Source: Gordonia malaquae NBRC 108250
GTDB taxonomy: Bacteria > Actinomycetota > Actinomycetes > Mycobacteriales > Mycobacteriaceae
Reading direction: 5' to 3'
Length of the DNA: 40,605 bases
Assembly: GCF_000344135.1 (NCBI RefSeq)
Contig: NZ_BAOP01000041.1
Location: 1-40,605, forward strand
The translations under genes and the position numbers were made by a program. This document shows positions 16,379-24,643 of the stretch, one piece after another. Numbering within the stretch: position 1 is the stretch's first letter; each line of letters opens with the position of its first letter. The notes below the pieces were generated by a model that did not search any database, was not told the DNA's origin, and saw nothing but the letters and a program-made list of their open reading frames with translations.

Positions 16379-16957
16379 CTACGGCGCGAGGCCCCGCGCG
16401 ATCAGGTTGATGACGTTCTCGTAGTTCTCGTCCATCGTCGCGCCCGGCGGTGTGGGCGATGCGAGTTCGAGGCTCGTCGCACCGTGAACGCACGACCACA
16501 CCTGCATGGCGATCGAGCCCGGGTCGTCGTCGCGGATGATCCCTCCCACCTGGCCATACTGAACGATCTCCACGAGGGCGGTGAACGCGGCGGATGCCAC
16601 CGCGATGTCGGGGGCGCACTGTCCGCCGAACATCAGGGAGTAGAGGGTCGGGTTGGCGAGGGCGAAAGCGCGATACGCGCGGCCCGATGCCAACAGCCTG
16701 TCGGTGGGGTCGTTGTCAGCGGCGGCGATGGCCTGCGCGAACTCTGCGAAGCCGTCGTTGACGGCGGCCGTCAGCAGGCCGTCCTTGCCGTCGAAGTGGT
16801 TGTAGACGCCCATCGGTGCAACGCCGGCAGCCGCGGCGACCGCGCGCACAGTCAATCCGCTCGGTCCCTCGTTCTCGAGGATCTGTCGTGCGGCCGCGAG
16901 GAGAGACGACCGGACCTGTGCGGCAGGGGTGCGTCGGCTGACTGGAGAGCGCGGCAT
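16379..16957 (-). CDS. TetR-family repressor
   Basis: 192-residue TetR-type regulator. The HTH lies near residues 12-58: RQILENEGPSGLTVRAVAAA, then GVAPMGVYNHFDGKDGLL. The C-terminal part (AFALANPTLYSLMFGG, WSCVHGATSLELA) resembles the WHG/TetR_C_13 ligand domain. I chose ATG 16957, since an in-frame upstream stretch crosses the operator region. It is divergent from an MFS exporter, which is the likely target; the ligand is unknown. Confidence 0.88.
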   Translation of the reverse strand: MPRSPVSRRTPAAQVRSSLLAAARQILENEGPSGLTVRAVAAAAGVAPMGVYNHFDGKDGLLTAAVNDGFAEFAQAIAAADNDPTDRLLASGRAYRAFALANPTLYSLMFGGQCAPDIAVASAAFTALVEIVQYGQVGGIIRDDDPGSIAMQVWSCVHGATSLELASPTPPGATMDENYENVINLIARGLAP

Positions 16958-16971
16958 GTGGTCCACCTTAC

Positions 16972-17048
16972 TAGAACGATGTTCTACAAAATCCTTGACC
17001 TGCATTGTAGGACGGCGTACTACTGTTTTGGTACGTCGTTCTACAACG
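16972..17048. promoter_or_regulatory. TetR operators and MFS promoter
   Basis: tagaacgatgttcta (16972-16986) is a 6-bp dyad near the tetR start. A second imperfect dyad has arms ttgtaggacggcgtac (17005-17020) and gtacgtcgttctacaa (17031-17046). They share the half-site TTGTAGAAC. A promoter for the exporter fits between them: ttgacc (16995-17000), 17 bp, tactac (17018-17023). Binding of the TetR protein would cover it. Confidence 0.7.
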
Positions 17049-17057
17049 GAGGAACTG

Positions 17058-18596
17058 ATGAGAACCAAATGGCTCGCCCTCGCGGCGCTCTGCTTCGCAG
17101 AGTTGCTGGTGATGGTCGACAACACGATCGTGAATGTGGCACTGCCGACGATCAGCCGTGATCTGGACGCGGGGATCTCTGGACTTCAGTGGGTCGTCGA
17201 CGCGTACACGCTGGTGTTCGCCGGACTCCTTCTGACCGGCGGCTACCTCGGCGACCGCTTCGGGCATCGCCGGATGCTGCTCGGCGGCATCGTCGGATTC
17301 GTGGCGGTGTCCGTGGGCGCCGCCCTCGCCGGTTCCCTCGGCGAGTTGATCGCCGCCCGTGCCGGTCTTGGACTGTTCGCCGCTCTGGTGTTCCCCGCGA
17401 CGCTGGCGTTGATCGTCGGCATCTTCACCGACCCGAAACAGCGGGCGGCGGCGGTCGGCGTCTGGGCCGCGACGTCCGGCATCGCCATCGCGATCGGACC
17501 GGTGCTCGGCGGATGGCTGCTCGAACACTTCTCGTGGTCGTCGGTGTTCTGGGTGAACGTCCCGTTCGGAGTGATCGCCTTCGTCGCGGTGGTCGCTGTG
17601 ATCCCCTCGCGTGGACTTGATGCTCATGCGTTGCTTCCGCGGTTCGACGCTGTGGGCGTCGTGCTGTCGATCGCCGGTCTCGGCCTTCTCACGTACTCGG
17701 TCATCGAAGGTCCTGCCGCAGGTTGGGGATCAGCGCGAACCATTGTCGGACTGCTGGCATCCGTCGTGATCCTCGCGGTGTTCGTCGTTCACCAGCAGCG
17801 CGTCACGAATCCGATCTTCGACGTCCGACTGTTCGCCAATCGGCGGTTCGCGGCTGCCGCAGGGATGGTGGCCGTCGCGTTCTTCTCCCTGTTCGGGTTC
17901 ATCTTCCTGATCACTCAATACTTCCAGGCAGTGCAGGGATACAGCCCGCTGCAGGCCGGCATCCGCACGCTGCCGTTCGCTGTGGTGGTGGCGGCGCTGT
18001 CGCCGTTCGCGATGGCTGCGTCGCACCGCTTCGGTCCGCGACCCGTTGCGGTCTCGGGTGCGCTGCTGATGGCTGCCGGCTTCGGGCTCGTTCAGTTCGT
18101 CGGCATGGAGTCGACGTACTTCGGCCTGATCATCTGGTCGATGATGCTGATGGCGGCGGGACTCGCGCTGATCTCCGGTCCGTGCACCCAAGTGATCATG
18201 GATGCACTCACACCCGAGCAAGCCGGAGCCGGTTCGGCGGTCAACGACACGACGCGTGAGATCGGCGGAACGTTGGGCGTCGCCGTCCTCGGGTCCGTGT
18301 TGACCTCGGTGTACGCGGCCGATGTCGCGGACCGCCTCACTGCGATCGGCGTGCCCGCATCCGTGCGGGAGACTGCCGAGCAGTCGGTGATGGCTGGCGT
18401 CGCCGTGTCCGAACGCGCCCCGGGTGATGCAGGACGGGCCGTGCACGACGTGGTGTCGTCGGTGTTCATCGACGGGCTCGCCCAGGCCACCTGGGTCGCG
18501 GTGGGCGTATCAGTTCTCTCCGCGGTGATCGGGGCGTGGGCGCTGCGCGCACCCTGTGTCGAGGCGGCCGAGCCCGAACCCGAGCTCGTCGGCTGA
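17058..18596 (+). CDS. MFS drug exporter, EmrB/QacA (DHA2) type
   Basis: 512-residue inner-membrane H+-antiporter with 14 predicted helices. The N-terminal segment LVMVDNTIVNVALPTISRDL carries the DHA2 motif D1. GGYLGDRFGHRRMLLGG is the MFS loop 2-3 motif A. FPATLALIVGIF and GPVLGGWLLEHFSWSSVFWV cover motif C. ATG 17058 follows RBS acggagga. Divergence from a TetR gene with shared operators indicates inducible export of a toxic compound. Substrate is unknown. Confidence 0.92.
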   Translation: MRTKWLALAALCFAELLVMVDNTIVNVALPTISRDLDAGISGLQWVVDAYTLVFAGLLLTGGYLGDRFGHRRMLLGGIVGFVAVSVGAALAGSLGELIAARAGLGLFAALVFPATLALIVGIFTDPKQRAAAVGVWAATSGIAIAIGPVLGGWLLEHFSWSSVFWVNVPFGVIAFVAVVAVIPSRGLDAHALLPRFDAVGVVLSIAGLGLLTYSVIEGPAAGWGSARTIVGLLASVVILAVFVVHQQRVTNPIFDVRLFANRRFAAAAGMVAVAFFSLFGFIFLITQYFQAVQGYSPLQAGIRTLPFAVVVAALSPFAMAASHRFGPRPVAVSGALLMAAGFGLVQFVGMESTYFGLIIWSMMLMAAGLALISGPCTQVIMDALTPEQAGAGSAVNDTTREIGGTLGVAVLGSVLTSVYAADVADRLTAIGVPASVRETAEQSVMAGVAVSERAPGDAGRAVHDVVSSVFIDGLAQATWVAVGVSVLSAVIGAWALRAPCVEAAEPEPELVG

Positions 18597-18800
18597 CGCC
18601 TACACCGAACGCGCTCGTCGAGCGGCGGAGTCCTTCTGCTCGTTGAGCGAAGGAAGTGAGTCGAAGCGTCCTGCCGAATACACGAACCCAGGAGTCTCAC
18701 GCCAGCCTTTATGACCCGTCAGGCCGTGGGCTCGTGGACGTAGTTCGGCGGTGGGGGACGACCTTTCGACTCACTCAGTTCGCTCAAGGAGCAGTGGTGG
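18597..18800. repeat. Inverted pair of REP-like repeats between convergent genes
   Basis: No gene is seen in this 204-bp gap. Copy 2 (18636-18670, ctcgttgagcgaaggaagtg...) and copy 3 (18761-18794, cctttcgactcactcagttc...) are inverted to each other, with arms of about 33 bp carrying a few mismatches, 90 bp apart. They could fold into a long hairpin at the 3' ends of the MFS and SCO6745-family genes. A short stem, cgctcgtcgagcg (18612-18624), also lies in the gap. Confidence 0.65.
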
Positions 18801-19661
18801 TCAGGCCTTCTTCTTGGTCCCCGGGAGCACGCCGGCGTCGATGACGGCCTTGACGTACGGCCGCATCCGGGCGACCAGATCGTCGGCGCCGGGGGCCGAC
18901 CACACGTTCTCGCCCAGCGCGTCGGTGGTGGCTTCGATGTCGTCGTACAGCGCTGCGCCGTCGGCGGTGAGGCGATGCCCGTCGTCGGTCCGTTCGGCGA
19001 TGCCGCGTGCGACCAGTCGATCGACGGATGCCTCCCAGTCGGTGTCCGACCAGCCTCGGGTCAACTGCGTCAGTCGGCGTCCCATCGCGCGGCGACGGAT
19101 GGTCGGGTCGAGCAGCGTCGACTCGTGGAACGTGCAGGCGTCGATGCCGTCGAGCCCGTGGCCGACGAGCACTGAGATGTGGTTGTCGCCGCGCCATTCG
19201 CGCAGGATCGCGACGTTGTTCCAGAGGCGCAGCAGGTCGTTGCTGTTCGGCGGCGTCGACGTCGACCATGCGGCCGCCAGTGCCCGTCCGCCGAGCGGCA
19301 GGTCGGAGGCGAGTCGGCCGAAGCCGTCGGCGAGTTCGGTGATCTCGGGGTTGTCGGCGAGGTCGCCGAGGATGTCACGGAGCGAGGCGTCGAGCATCGC
19401 GAAGCGACGATCTGCGATCTTCTGGAGGCCGGCGGACCGCGCGGTCGCCCATCCGGCCGTCACTGTGGCCGGTGCGAAGTTGTAGAACGTCGAGATCACG
19501 ACCTCGGGCGCGCAGTCGCCGAGCGGTGCGCCGCGTGCGCCTAGGTAGAACGACGACGGGTCGACGCCGGTGTCTTTGAGAGCGTCGCCCATTCCGGGGT
19601 TGAAGTAGGCGAGGACGTGAAATGGCTCGAGGGACTCGTACGCGGTCCGTGCAGCGGTCAT
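18801..19661 (-). CDS. SCO6745-family protein (winged-helix-like)
   Basis: 286-residue protein that I match from memory to the actinobacterial SCO6745 family. Diagnostic features are FHVLAYFNPGMGDALKDTG near residues 14-32, YLGARGAPLGD, a helical middle (LLRLWNNVAILREWRGDNH), and a C-terminal winged-helix-like segment (RGIAERTDDGHRLTADGAAL). Function is unknown; it may be a ligand-responsive factor or an enzyme. I chose ATG 19661, which gives the N-terminus MTAARTAYESLE. Confidence 0.75.
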   Translation of the reverse strand: MTAARTAYESLEPFHVLAYFNPGMGDALKDTGVDPSSFYLGARGAPLGDCAPEVVISTFYNFAPATVTAGWATARSAGLQKIADRRFAMLDASLRDILGDLADNPEITELADGFGRLASDLPLGGRALAAAWSTSTPPNSNDLLRLWNNVAILREWRGDNHISVLVGHGLDGIDACTFHESTLLDPTIRRRAMGRRLTQLTRGWSDTDWEASVDRLVARGIAERTDDGHRLTADGAALYDDIEATTDALGENVWSAPGADDLVARMRPYVKAVIDAGVLPGTKKKA

Positions 19662-19779
19662 GCCTCCACCATCTGTGTCTCGTCGAGTCGTGTCAACGGG
19701 CGGCCTACTGGCCGCGAAACAACTTCGGCACTCCACGCCGCGCTATTCGCGGTGGGGAGTGCCGAAGTTGTCGAAACCG

Positions 19780-20538
19780 TCAGTAGCTTCGTGCGAAGCC
19801 GAGGACGTCGTCCACGTACTCCATCGAGTTGTAGTAGCGCAGGATCGCGGTGACCCGGTCGCCTGCCTTGCGCATGTCGACGCGATCCTCGCAGAGGTAG
19901 CGGGCCGTGGTGAGGGCGGCGTCGAAGAGGTTCTGCGGGTCCTTCTTGCCGTCGCCGTTCCCGTCGGCGGCGTAGTGCTCCCAGGTGGACGGGAGGAACT
20001 GCATCGGCCCGACGGCGCGGTCGTACGTGGAGTCGCCGTCGAGGCGTCCGCCGTCGGTGTCGGAGACGACTCGGTTGCCCGCGAGGGAGCCGTCGAGCGT
20101 CGGGCCGTAGATCGGGGTGCGCAGCTTGCCGTTGCGGAAGGTGTCGCCGAGGTTGGCGTGGTGCGACTCGACGCGCCCGATGCCCGCGATCAGTTTCCAG
20201 TCGATGTGGCAGCGGGGTGTCGACTTCGCCATCGACGCCTCCGCCGAACGGTAGGCGTCGAAGTTCACGCGCGGAACGAGTCCCTTGGACACAGACGCGG
20301 GAACTCGCGGCGGTGCGACCGGACGGGTGAGCGCTGCCTTTCGGACCTGCACCTGTGTCGTGGGTGCGGGGGCCTGGGCAGGCTCCGGCTGCGGCTGGAC
20401 GTGCGCCGCTTGGACGACGGCGGGAGCCGCCGCCTGTTCGGCGGTGCTCGCCGCCGCACCCGTCAGAAGGGCGGCGACGGGAGCGACGCCGGCCATTGCG
20501 AGCACGACGGTCTTGCGGAGGGGGCGGTGCGGATGCAT
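19780..20538 (-). CDS. Secreted lytic murein transglycosylase
   Basis: 252-residue exported cell-wall enzyme. A signal peptide (KTVVLAMAGVAPVAALLTGA) is followed by a Pro/Ala/Gln linker (residues about 40-75) and a transglycosylase domain. The catalytic glutamate is in GIGRVESHHANLG, and AVGPMQFLPSTWEHY with DGNGDGKKDPQNLFDAALTT are MltB-type motifs. It cleaves peptidoglycan to anhydromuropeptides. I chose ATG 20538 because an in-frame upstream ATG (20604) adds 22 residues before the signal. Confidence 0.88.
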   Translation of the reverse strand: MHPHRPLRKTVVLAMAGVAPVAALLTGAAASTAEQAAAPAVVQAAHVQPQPEPAQAPAPTTQVQVRKAALTRPVAPPRVPASVSKGLVPRVNFDAYRSAEASMAKSTPRCHIDWKLIAGIGRVESHHANLGDTFRNGKLRTPIYGPTLDGSLAGNRVVSDTDGGRLDGDSTYDRAVGPMQFLPSTWEHYAADGNGDGKKDPQNLFDAALTTARYLCEDRVDMRKAGDRVTAILRYYNSMEYVDDVLGFARSY

Positions 20539-20666
20539 GGTCTCCCAGGGGTCGGGGAAAGTTCTCCTCGTCGGCCACCCGAGGTGGGGGAGGCGGTGCG
20601 ACACATGCGTCGCGTCCGATCGAGGACTGCCGACGAACGTACATGAATCCGCGGTCTTGTTGTTAT

Positions 20667-21560
20667 CTAGTCGTTATCAAAAGTGGTGATTCTCAGGAGC
20701 CGGGCAGCGCACCCGCAGGTCATCCAGCGGAAGGTCGCCCAGTGTGAGACGGCGCACGTCATGGCATGTACTTTTCGGGATCGCGTTGATCGTCCGAGTC
20801 GGCGTGCTTGCTCGCGAGCGTCGAGCCGCTCGTGCAGTCGCTTGATCTCAATCCGCAGTTCGTTGACCAATGCTTGAGTGGCGGCTTCTTGGTTCTTGGC
20901 GTCGTCGATCCGTTCGATGAGCCAGGATGCGACGGTGGCGGTGACGACACCCAGAAGTGCGATTCCGGCCAGCATCAACGCTGCGGCGACGAATCGGCCA
21001 GACGTGGTGACCGGATACCGATCGCCGTATCCGACAGTCGTCATCGTGGTGATCGACCACCAGAGCCCGTCTCCGATGCCATTGATTGTGGCTCCGGGCC
21101 GGCCCCGTTCCGCATCGGTGATGGCGAGTGAGGAGAGTATGAGGAGGAGTGTTGTGCCGCCGGCCGCATAGGTGACGACTCGGCCGCGGAGGGTGTTCGT
21201 ACCGGCGCGGTGTGCGATGGACAGAAGCGCGACGAGTCGCAACGCGCGAAGCGGTCGGAGCACTGGGATGGCCAGAATCAGCGCGTCGAACCAGTTGTGG
21301 CGAATGAAGTACCTCTTGTTGCCTGTCAGGATCAGGCGCGCCAGGTAGTCGAGAGCGAAGATGATCCAGGCGACGATCGTCGCCGCGGTACACGCAGACT
21401 GCCAGCCTGGACTGAGATCTTGCTCAACGATCGGTGTGCCGTAGGCGACCAAGAACGCTAGGGCGGCAACAGCGAGGATCGGTTCGGAGCGACGCTCCCA
21501 TTCGGCTCGACGGGAGATCAGAGGTGGCCGTCCGTTCACGCGGTCCGATGATTTCGTCAT
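20667..21560 (-). CDS. Voltage-gated-like potassium channel
   Basis: 297-residue membrane protein with about six helices. The K+ selectivity filter TTVGYGD is at 174-180 within SITTMTTVGYGDRYPVTTSG. An S4-like helix, RPLRALRLVALLSIAHR (102-118), carries spaced arginines. A coiled segment follows (KNQEAATQALVNELRIEIKR). The last 40 or so residues are Cys/Trp/Arg-rich (MTCAVSHWATFRWMTCGCAA) and look unlike the rest; a shorter natural C-terminus disturbed by a frameshift near 20800 is possible. This is the last chromosomal gene before the prophage. Confidence 0.9.
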   Translation of the reverse strand: MTKSSDRVNGRPPLISRRAEWERRSEPILAVAALAFLVAYGTPIVEQDLSPGWQSACTAATIVAWIIFALDYLARLILTGNKRYFIRHNWFDALILAIPVLRPLRALRLVALLSIAHRAGTNTLRGRVVTYAAGGTTLLLILSSLAITDAERGRPGATINGIGDGLWWSITTMTTVGYGDRYPVTTSGRFVAAALMLAGIALLGVVTATVASWLIERIDDAKNQEAATQALVNELRIEIKRLHERLDAREQARRLGRSTRSRKVHAMTCAVSHWATFRWMTCGCAARLLRITTFDND

Positions 21561-21655
21561 GGCGGAGATTCTTACTGACCGCGAGCGCTCATCGAGAACA
21601 ACTGAAGGCAGGCATTCCGAGGCAGGGGTTGATCGGTCCCGACCAGGGGGTTCGA

Positions 21656-21703
21656 TGGAGCCGATGACGGGAATCGAACCCGCACTCTCAGCTTGGGAAG
21701 CTG
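21656..21703 (-). other. Prophage attL: 3' half of tRNA-Gly(CCC)
   Basis: Read on the minus strand, the segment gives an anticodon arm with loop ttcccaa (anticodon CCC), a variable loop, a T arm with gttcgattc, the acceptor 3' strand, discriminator T and an encoded CCA. The D arm and 5' acceptor strand are absent; the sequence to the right is unrelated. This is a tRNA-gene attachment site: the phage restores the complete tRNA at its far end, outside this window. The tyrosine integrase starts 117 bp away. Confidence 0.85.
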
Positions 21704-21819
21704 TATTTTTGGTACGATAGAGCCAGGTTGAAATACGTAACAGCAGGTCAAAGGCTATGCGCGGTGGGCTAGCGTACGCTGGGGATACGCAGACGTAGGA
21801 GTAAGGATAGGAGTAAGCC
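21704..21819. promoter_or_regulatory. Prophage end and integrase leader
   Basis: This 116-bp stretch has no gene. It holds a perfect palindrome agcgtacgct (21771-21780) and a 12-bp tandem repeat, taggagtaag at 21796 and 21808, the second copy providing the integrase RBS. These repeats are candidates for integrase arm-binding sites or an operator. Confidence 0.4.
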
Positions 21820-23034
21820 GTGGCGAGAGGGAAAAGGCGACGTCGAGAAAAGGGTGACGGGGGACTTCACCAACGCGCCGACGGCATGTGGATCGCCCAA
21901 GTCTGGCGCGAGGACGGCACCCGATACCAGCGCGGCCGCAAACGCTACGACGACGCACTCGCCGAACTCCGCAAGATGGTCGACGAAGTGAACCAAGGAA
22001 TCGACCCAGCACGCGGCGTCGTCACCGTCACCGACTGGCTCACCGAATGGTGCCGCGACATCGCGCCCCGGCGAATCAAACCGAACACCCTCGACACCTA
22101 CCGGTCCTGCATCAAGAACAACATCGTTCCGCACATCGGAACCAAGCCAATCGGCTCACTCCAGCCACGCGACATCCGCGCAATGCACACCAAAATCACC
22201 GCCACCAGATCCACGCGCACCGCCCAGATCGCATTCAACATCCTGTCCAAAGCGCTCGACGACGCCACCAACGAACGACTGATCACAGCGAACCCATGTG
22301 GCCGCATGGACCGCCCGGAGTCTCGCAGTGAAGAGCGCGACCCGCTCACCGTCGACCAAGCACGTGCAATCCTCCTGCATGTCGCACAATCCGGCGACCC
22401 GCGCGCCGCCGCACGATGGTCACTCGCACTCCTCACCGGGGCCAGGCAGGCGGAAGTACTCGGACTCACTTGGGACCGCGTCGACCTCGATCATGATCAG
22501 ATCGACATCAGTCACCAACTTCGCCGCATCAAGCTCGTCAAGGGTTGGGGTCGGCCCACTGACCCCGTGTATCCGCGGGAGGCGTTCGACGTCCGGCCGG
22601 AGTTTGAGTTCACGCCGGTGTGGCGTGGTGCCTGCCTCGTCGACACCAAGACCCGCGGGTCACGCCGCATCATCCCTCTGCTCACTCCTGTGCATGCGGC
22701 ACTGGAAAGCCTCGGCGGTCCGTCGCCGCGATCTGGGCTGGTGTTCACTCGAGAGGACAGTACGCCGACTGTGGCCGCCGACGACACAACCGAGTGGCGG
22801 CAGCTATGTGTCGATGCCGGTATCGTCGCCAAGATCGACGACGCACCCGACCAGCACGCCAGCCGCAACACCGTCGCCACTCTCCTGCTCGAAGCGGGAG
22901 TCGAAGAGTCGGTGCGCATGCAGATCCTTGGGCACACAACGGTCACCGCGCACCGCGGGTACGTGTCGACATCCACTGACGTGACGAGGGCTGCGCTCGG
23001 CAAGATGGAGACCATGCTCAAGCTTGAAGGCTAG
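21820..23034 (+). CDS. int: Phage tyrosine integrase
   Basis: 404-residue site-specific recombinase. An N-terminal AP2-like DNA-binding region (residues 15-60) and a SAM-like core-binding domain (70-160) precede the catalytic domain. Active-site residues are R209 (LTGARQAEVLGL), K277 (DTKTRGSRR), H346-x2-R349 (QHASRN), H372 (LGHTT) and the nucleophile Y381 (HRGYVS). GTG 21820 follows ggagtaag. Its place next to a tRNA-Gly half identifies the attachment target. It converges on the immunity genes, overlapping the DUF3263 gene by 4 bp. Confidence 0.95.
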   Translation: MARGKRRRREKGDGGLHQRADGMWIAQVWREDGTRYQRGRKRYDDALAELRKMVDEVNQGIDPARGVVTVTDWLTEWCRDIAPRRIKPNTLDTYRSCIKNNIVPHIGTKPIGSLQPRDIRAMHTKITATRSTRTAQIAFNILSKALDDATNERLITANPCGRMDRPESRSEERDPLTVDQARAILLHVAQSGDPRAAARWSLALLTGARQAEVLGLTWDRVDLDHDQIDISHQLRRIKLVKGWGRPTDPVYPREAFDVRPEFEFTPVWRGACLVDTKTRGSRRIIPLLTPVHAALESLGGPSPRSGLVFTREDSTPTVAADDTTEWRQLCVDAGIVAKIDDAPDQHASRNTVATLLLEAGVEESVRMQILGHTTVTAHRGYVSTSTDVTRAALGKMETMLKLEG

Positions 23035-23237
23035 GCACGCCCGGCGATCCTCCGCAGCCGGTTCACGACGACTGGCGCGTAGGCGAGAGCTTCGGGGTCG
23101 CGACACAGGTTCGCCACTCGCTGCCAGTACCGCGTGACCGACAGCCCGAACTCTTCACGGACCGCCGCGGCGTGGGCGCCCGGCGATGAGAACCGGCGGC
23201 CGGCGAAGTCGAGTAGTCTCCGGTCGTCGTCGGTCAT
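23031..23237 (-). CDS. DUF3263 family small protein
   Basis: 68-residue basic protein matching the actinobacterial DUF3263 pattern: DDRRLLDFAGRRF, then REEFGLSVTRYWQRVANLC and a tail ending NRLRRIAGRA. The helical layout suggests an HTH-like DNA- or RNA-binding protein. ATG 23237 overlaps the stop of the ImmA-like gene by 4 bp, so it is the end of the leftward immunity transcript. Such proteins are usually chromosomal; here it is prophage-borne. Confidence 0.75.
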   Translation of the reverse strand: MTDDDRRLLDFAGRRFSSPGAHAAAVREEFGLSVTRYWQRVANLCRDPEALAYAPVVVNRLRRIAGRA

Positions 23238-23647
23238 GCCGCCCACGACCAATCGCCATCAGTGGCCGCCTCGATCTGCGCGACCTCGATCGGGTCGAGG
23301 TTCAGCATGCGCGTGTGGGCGGCCTGCTTGTCCACCCACCAGTGGTCGGCGAGCTCCTCGGTGGTGGGGTGTCGAAGCCAGCAGAAAGCGTCGATGATCT
23401 GCTCGACAGTGATGAGTCGGCGCGCGGTGATCCGCTCCACTTCGGCCTCGGTGGCGTCCGGGTATTCGATGTGGGTGATCTCGTGGGTGAGCGAGGTGCG
23501 TCGCTCGCGCTGTGAACTACCGCGGCGGATCCAGATGGTTGTCTCGCCGAGGAGTCCCATTGCTTCGCCTGCGAGGTGGCGGGTGCAGTCGATGACGAGG
23601 TGGGGGTATTGGTCCCTCGCCCAGTGCCATGGATGCCAGCTGTTCAT
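23234..23647 (-). CDS. ImmA/IrrE-type metalloprotease
   Basis: 137-residue protein with the zinc-protease motif HEITH at 55-59 (TSLTHEITHIEYP), the ImmA/IrrE signature. In ICEBs1, ImmA cleaves the ImmR repressor on induction; a similar action on the repressor encoded at 24640-25233 is plausible but unproved. The C-terminal half (ARRLITVEQIIDAFCWLRHP, then TEELADHWWVDKQAAHTRML) looks like a helical DNA-binding or partner domain. ATG 23647 is the first codon that gives a family-like N-terminus. Confidence 0.8.
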   Translation of the reverse strand: MNSWHPWHWARDQYPHLVIDCTRHLAGEAMGLLGETTIWIRRGSSQRERRTSLTHEITHIEYPDATEAEVERITARRLITVEQIIDAFCWLRHPTTEELADHWWVDKQAAHTRMLNLDPIEVAQIEAATDGDWSWAA

Positions 23648-23695
23648 GTCCGGTATGAGACCACAGCCCACCGACAAAAACGGCTGTGACCAGGA

Positions 23696-23760
23696 ACTAC
23701 ACGAATGTCATTCGTGTAGTCGTGCACAACCTAGCACTCGGTGTTACTGTTCAGTCAAAC
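23696..23760. promoter_or_regulatory. Palindrome and promoter before the ImmA-like gene
   Basis: actacacgaatg (23696-23707) and cattcgtgtagt (23709-23720) form a perfect 12-bp inverted repeat around one base, 48 bp before the start codon at 23647. On the minus strand ttgact (23754-23759) and taggtt lie upstream of it as possible promoter boxes with a long spacer. A repressor on this dyad would block transcription of the ImmA-like and DUF3263 genes. Confidence 0.55.
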
Positions 23761-23763
23761 GTT

Positions 23764-23815
23764 CCACCCCGCCGACAAGAGCCCCTGGGCTTTCCCTCTT
23801 GGGTAGGCGGGGTGG
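23764..23815. terminator. Branched hairpin directly after the DUF3800 stop codon
   Basis: Outer stem ccaccccgcc (23764-23773) with ggcggggtgg (23806-23815), 10 bp. Inside are caagag/ctcttg and agccc/gggct, giving a nested, partly branched fold. It touches the stop codon of the leftward DUF3800 gene and probably ends the repressor transcript. No T run follows on the minus strand, so a structured RNA or processing element is an alternative. Confidence 0.6.
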
Positions 23816-24643
23816 TCATCTTTTCCAGTATCGCGTGTGTCCACTCTGGAACAGGTTGAAGTCGGTCCACTGAACCTTCGCCAGCCGCGCACGCGGCTCT
23901 GAGTCGCCGACTTCGAGATGTCGATACAGCGACCATGAGAAGTAGTCAGCTATCTGGCCGTTCAGTTCGGACTTGACTGGATGGAACAGAAGCCGAAACT
24001 TCACGTCGAGCTTCTTCAAGTTGGGCACGACCGCCTGCTTGAACGCTCCCTGCTCCTTCTTGGTCAGTACTGAGTCAAAGACCATGACGATCTGCGTGTA
24101 ACGGTCGCTGTGAACTCGTCCGACGTACCGCCCCATCGCGTTGCCGAACAGCGAGAACAGTGCGACCTTGTTCTGCTTCGAATGGTGCGCGTACGCCTTG
24201 TCGATCCACAGCGAGTGCACTTTGATCGTTGTGATGGTGCTGATTGTGTCAGCTACGCGCTTGCGGGTTCCGACCGAGTTCTCGGTGGCGTGGAACTCGA
24301 AATGCTCACTCCCCTTGGCCATCTGTTGGTACTTCAGATTCTGGATCACGGACGCCGATGCGCACGGATCGTCAGTGACGACCGCAGACAGAACGAAGTG
24401 CTGACTGCCCTTCTTGTCGAAGGTCATATCCCCAGACTCGTCCATGAACACGTACAGGGTCTTCTCTGGCGGAGCTTCTTCTACAGGGGCTAGCCCCGCC
24501 GCCACAACTTCTTCCCACGGATCCTCCATATGGGCCCAAGGATCGAAATCGGGCGGCTCGAGCGTGGGGGCCTCAAACTCCGGAGGTTCGCTCGTAGGCG
24601 GCTCGAATCCTCCCCAGGGGTCATCGCCCCAATGGTCGCTCAC
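23816..24643 (-). CDS. DUF3800 domain protein in the repressor operon
   Basis: 275-residue protein. The first 60 residues are an acidic, Pro/Trp-rich tail with repeated EPP-type units (FEPPTSEPPEFEAP, LEPPDFDPW). The DUF3800 domain starts at LYVFMDESGDMTF (D68, E69, D72) and continues through FVLSAVVTDD, MVFDSVLTKKEQG and SELNGQIADYFSWSLYRHLE. From general knowledge the domain is thought to have an RNase H-like fold and appears in mobile elements and defence regions. GTG 24643 overlaps the repressor stop by 4 bp, so it should be made in the lysogen. Codon use is less GC-biased than in its neighbours. Confidence 0.8.
   Translation of the reverse strand: MSDHWGDDPWGGFEPPTSEPPEFEAPTLEPPDFDPWAHMEDPWEEVVAAGLAPVEEAPPEKTLYVFMDESGDMTFDKKGSQHFVLSAVVTDDPCASASVIQNLKYQQMAKGSEHFEFHATENSVGTRKRVADTISTITTIKVHSLWIDKAYAHHSKQNKVALFSLFGNAMGRYVGRVHSDRYTQIVMVFDSVLTKKEQGAFKQAVVPNLKKLDVKFRLLFHPVKSELNGQIADYFSWSLYRHLEVGDSEPRARLAKVQWTDFNLFQSGHTRYWKR

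Noticed and set aside
21656..21706. A complete tRNA gene
   Set aside because: Only the 3' half is present; no D arm or 5' acceptor strand can be found to the right.
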